A program made the position numbers and the translations under genes. The notes beneath the pieces are model-generated. The model was given only the letters and a program-made list of their open reading frames with translations. It made no database searches and was not told the origin of the DNA. A stretch of DNA of 8,566 bases from an uncultured bacterium (GTDB lineage: Bacteria; Bacteroidota; Bacteroidia; Bacteroidales; Paludibacteraceae), in the NCBI GenBank assembly GCA_946183755.1, contig CAMHCZ010000080.1, positions 1-8,566 of the forward strand. Reading direction: 5' to 3'. Below, one piece after another: positions 6,289 to 8,566 of this stretch. The stretch's first letter is position 1. Every line of letters starts with the position of its first letter.

Positions 6289-8566
6289 CTACTCTTTACG
6301 TCTCTTCAACGTGAAGTGACCAACCTTTGGCTTGATTGTCTTGTAAGTCAACTCGTACCAGTAGTCGCCGCTTGGCAGATCCTTGCCGTCGCACTTACCG
6401 TCCCAGCCAGCCTTTATGTCGTCATAGTTACCTGAGTAAACCTTCTTTCCGTAACGGTCGAAGACTACTATCTCTGGACTTTCTGACTCATAGTGCCAAT
6501 CGCTGATTCCTCCTATCTTGAAGATATCGTTAATTCCGTTATCGTCTGGCGAGAAGAATGCAGGAACTTCTATTGGATAACACTCCTGGAAACTCTTGAC
6601 TACCACTTGAGTTGTATCCTGATGGTAGCACAATCCGCCTGCTGTCACTCTCACTATGAGGTCTTGACTTCTTTCCAGTTTGTCGATGCTCATCTGAGTC
6701 TGTTCACCATTCTTCACTGGATTGAAGTATGTCAGCACAAGGTCAGCCTCGTCAATGTCTGGGTCGCCAGAAACTTCCTGAGCGCCAAGGATTCCGATGA
6801 TTGAGTCTGGATATGTGACATGCTCCTGATATGCTGCAAATGCTGACTGATAATCCTTAGGCAGGAAGAACTCTCTACATCCTGTGTCTGGCTTGATGAC
6901 CTCGATCTTTGGAGTTGGCACTGCTGCCACAGCCTTAGTCGCAACTTCCTGACCACCGCCGTCGCAGACGAACAGTGTATATGTAGCGCCCTCTTCAAAC
7001 GAGCCTTCTGTATATGTCTGACTTGTGCTCACATCCACGCCGTCCTTTCTCCAAACGTACTGCAGGTTGCCAGCATCACGTCCTGAAACCTCAGCCGACA
7101 ATGTCAATGGTTGATACTTACACTGTGCTGCCGCACCATTTATAGAAACCACCATGTCCGCAGGGTCTACGATTGTCAATGTTCCTGACGAAGCAACGAA
7201 TCCCTTGCCGTCGGTCACTGCTGCGGAATAAGTTCCAGCTTTAAGGCCTGCTACCGCGAAAGTATAGTCATCAGCCGCTGCACCTGCTGTGTAAACAACC
7301 TTTCCGTTTGCGTCATACACCTTCAATATATAAGGAGCGTTTCCGTTGAATGCTCTTACCTGCATTGAACCATCCTCACGTCCCTTGTATGAAGTCTGTC
7401 CGTTTATTCCGCCTGCAACTTCTGCAACAGAAATCGAAGGACGCTTAGTCACCTTAACATTGAAGTAGAATGTCTCAACACATCCGCCACCGAGGTCTGC
7501 GTCTGCCAGATAGTCGATGTTTCCTTGTGTCACATCAAACTTAGCATCAGCAGGCACTTCCATTCCGCTCTCTGCGTCGTAGAATGTGAATGCGTTTGCA
7601 TCTATACTCAGTCCTATCTCACTAATATGATACTGAAGTCTGCTTCTCAAAGTTGGCAGCACACTCATATTTGCTGCGTTTGGTTCCTGAGAAAGGTCAA
7701 GTGTATCGTGGTGCGATGCCAAGTAGCTCTTTTCCAAATCTTCATCTACAACTGGAGTGTAGAAATAAACGCTCTCTCCGTCGCAACCTCCTGAAGAGTT
7801 ACTTCCGGTTCTCACATCAGCGCCAGCATCGTTCTTGTAGATAACGACTGCCTTGTTCTTCACCTGACGGTTACAACCATATGCCCAAATGTCAGTTCTG
7901 TCAAGACCCTTGACCTTTGCCTTGAACTGGATTGTGATCCAGTCATTGGCATTCGCTCCGTCACCTGCCGCGATTGAAGGAATGGTGAATGTCAACGCTT
8001 CATCCACGTCTGCGCCCTGGTTAATTATGTTAAATGAACCAGTCTGGATTTCTGCGCCATTCTTATCAAAGAACTTCACGCTGCCTGGAACGAAATCCAA
8101 AGTCTTGTCCAATGTATCACGCACTTCCGATGTTCCGATAGATGCCTTAGTACCTACGTTCTTTATTGTAAGTTCGTATGTAATCTCGCCGTCAGGTTTT
8201 GTTGATGTCTCAACACTCTTCTTGTCCATAAGAAGAATAGCCTGCTCTGTCTCAATAGCCATATAAGCCATCACAAGCATATAGTTACCATTCTGCTCAT
8301 CTGGCATCTTTGCTGTTGCGCTTGTAGCGCCAGCTCCCATACTTCCAGCAGGAAGTTTCACGTGGTGAGCGTCGTAACCGAGCGTAATAATATTATTAGG
8401 AAGACGAGTTATCTGATTTCCATTCAGTCCTGTCTCTGGATCGTATGTCGTCATCTGGCTTGATACGAATCCACAATATACAGCATCACCACAAACAGCC
8501 TTTTCATTACATGCATGAACAGGTGCCTGATCTGTCAAGAATGGTTGAATATCCTTATTTCCATTT
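6289..8566 (-). CDS. Large secreted multidomain protein with type B T9SS sorting domain (5' end outside window)
   Basis: Probable cell-surface or secreted protein exported by the type IX secretion system. The frame is open to the right edge, giving 758 codons; the TTG at 8536-8538 is not a plausible start, so the N-terminus is missing. Domains in order: a cysteine-containing region (8566 to about 8250); a DUF11-like Ig-fold domain (about 8250-7900; ITYELTIKNVGTKA, then VRDTLDKTLDFVPGSVKF); an unassigned cysteine-containing beta-rich stretch (about 7900-7440); a SprB-like repeat (about 7415-7160; GSMQVRAFNGNAPYILKVYD, then GLKAGTYSAAVTDGKG); an Ig/PKD-like segment (about 7155-6910; LQYVWRKDGVDV); a further unassigned region; and the gliding-motility-associated CHU_C domain (about 6580-6292; PAFFSPDDNGINDIFKIGG, VVFDRYGKKVY, GWDGKCDGKDLPSGDYWYEL). 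The C-terminal domain is the type B T9SS signal. A strong terminator follows. Adhesin or matrix protein is the likeliest role; ligand unknown. Confidence 0.9.
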   Translation of the reverse strand, partial: NGNKDIQPFLTDQAPVHACNEKAVCGDAVYCGFVSSQMTTYDPETGLNGNQITRLPNNIITLGYDAHHVKLPAGSMGAGATSATAKMPDEQNGNYMLVMAYMAIETEQAILLMDKKSVETSTKPDGEITYELTIKNVGTKASIGTSEVRDTLDKTLDFVPGSVKFFDKNGAEIQTGSFNIINQGADVDEALTFTIPSIAAGDGANANDWITIQFKAKVKGLDRTDIWAYGCNRQVKNKAVVIYKNDAGADVRTGSNSSGGCDGESVYFYTPVVDEDLEKSYLASHHDTLDLSQEPNAANMSVLPTLRSRLQYHISEIGLSIDANAFTFYDAESGMEVPADAKFDVTQGNIDYLADADLGGGCVETFYFNVKVTKRPSISVAEVAGGINGQTSYKGREDGSMQVRAFNGNAPYILKVYDANGKVVYTAGAAADDYTFAVAGLKAGTYSAAVTDGKGFVASSGTLTIVDPADMVVSINGAAAQCKYQPLTLSAEVSGRDAGNLQYVWRKDGVDVSTSQTYTEGSFEEGATYTLFVCDGGGQEVATKAVAAVPTPKIEVIKPDTGCREFFLPKDYQSAFAAYQEHVTYPDSIIGILGAQEVSGDPDIDEADLVLTYFNPVKNGEQTQMSIDKLERSQDLIVRVTAGGLCYHQDTTQVVVKSFQECYPIEVPAFFSPDDNGINDIFKIGGISDWHYESESPEIVVFDRYGKKVYSGNYDDIKAGWDGKCDGKDLPSGDYWYELTYKTIKPKVGHFTLKRRKE

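Noticed and set aside
8536..8538. TTG as the start codon of the surface protein
   Set aside because: The same frame stays open upstream to the window edge, and no signal peptide follows the TTG, which a T9SS cargo needs; the real start lies outside.

Overview
The window is chromosomal DNA from a member of the Bacteroidota, most likely of the order Bacteroidales. The evidence is a protein with a type B type IX secretion (T9SS) sorting domain, a DUF4954 beta-helix protein (a family I know mainly from Bacteroidales), a short RsmI without the C-terminal extension of the E. coli protein, TAnnTTTG-type promoter boxes, and no Shine-Dalgarno sequence at most starts. I cannot name a genus. No tRNA, rRNA, CRISPR, insertion sequence or phage gene was seen.

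Layout. (1) Positions 1-1575, minus strand: tdk (thymidine kinase) followed 6 nt later by an AI-2E/PerM-family membrane permease. The permease reading frame is broken about 740 bases in, by what looks like a small deletion with a frameshift, and its 3' end leaves the window. (2) Positions 1576-1661: a short intergenic region with two promoter-like -7 boxes on opposite strands that point towards each other. (3) Positions 1662-3215, plus strand: an uncharacterised, highly charged helical protein built around seven tandem copies of a 16-residue repeat, then rsmI 3 nt after its stop. (4) Positions 3212-6197, minus strand: hflX (ribosome-associated GTPase) followed 10 nt later by the DUF4954 gene, whose stop overlaps the rsmI stop tail to tail by 4 nt. 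(5) Positions 6217-6252: a strong intrinsic terminator on the minus strand. (6) Positions 6289 to the right edge, minus strand: the C-terminal 758 codons of a large secreted or surface multidomain protein with a DUF11-like domain, a SprB-like repeat, an Ig-like segment and a CHU_C/gliding-motility C-terminal domain.

Most of the window is housekeeping: nucleotide salvage (tdk), rRNA modification (rsmI) and ribosome rescue or splitting (hflX). The less understood material is the repeat protein transcribed with rsmI, the DUF4954 protein transcribed with hflX, the damaged permease, and the edge-truncated T9SS cargo. I did not find a clearly new multi-gene system. The best candidates for follow-up are the repeat protein, whose repeat array is still changing in copy number, and the permease lesion. 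All coding space is accounted for, and no gene-free stretch exceeds about 90 bases.
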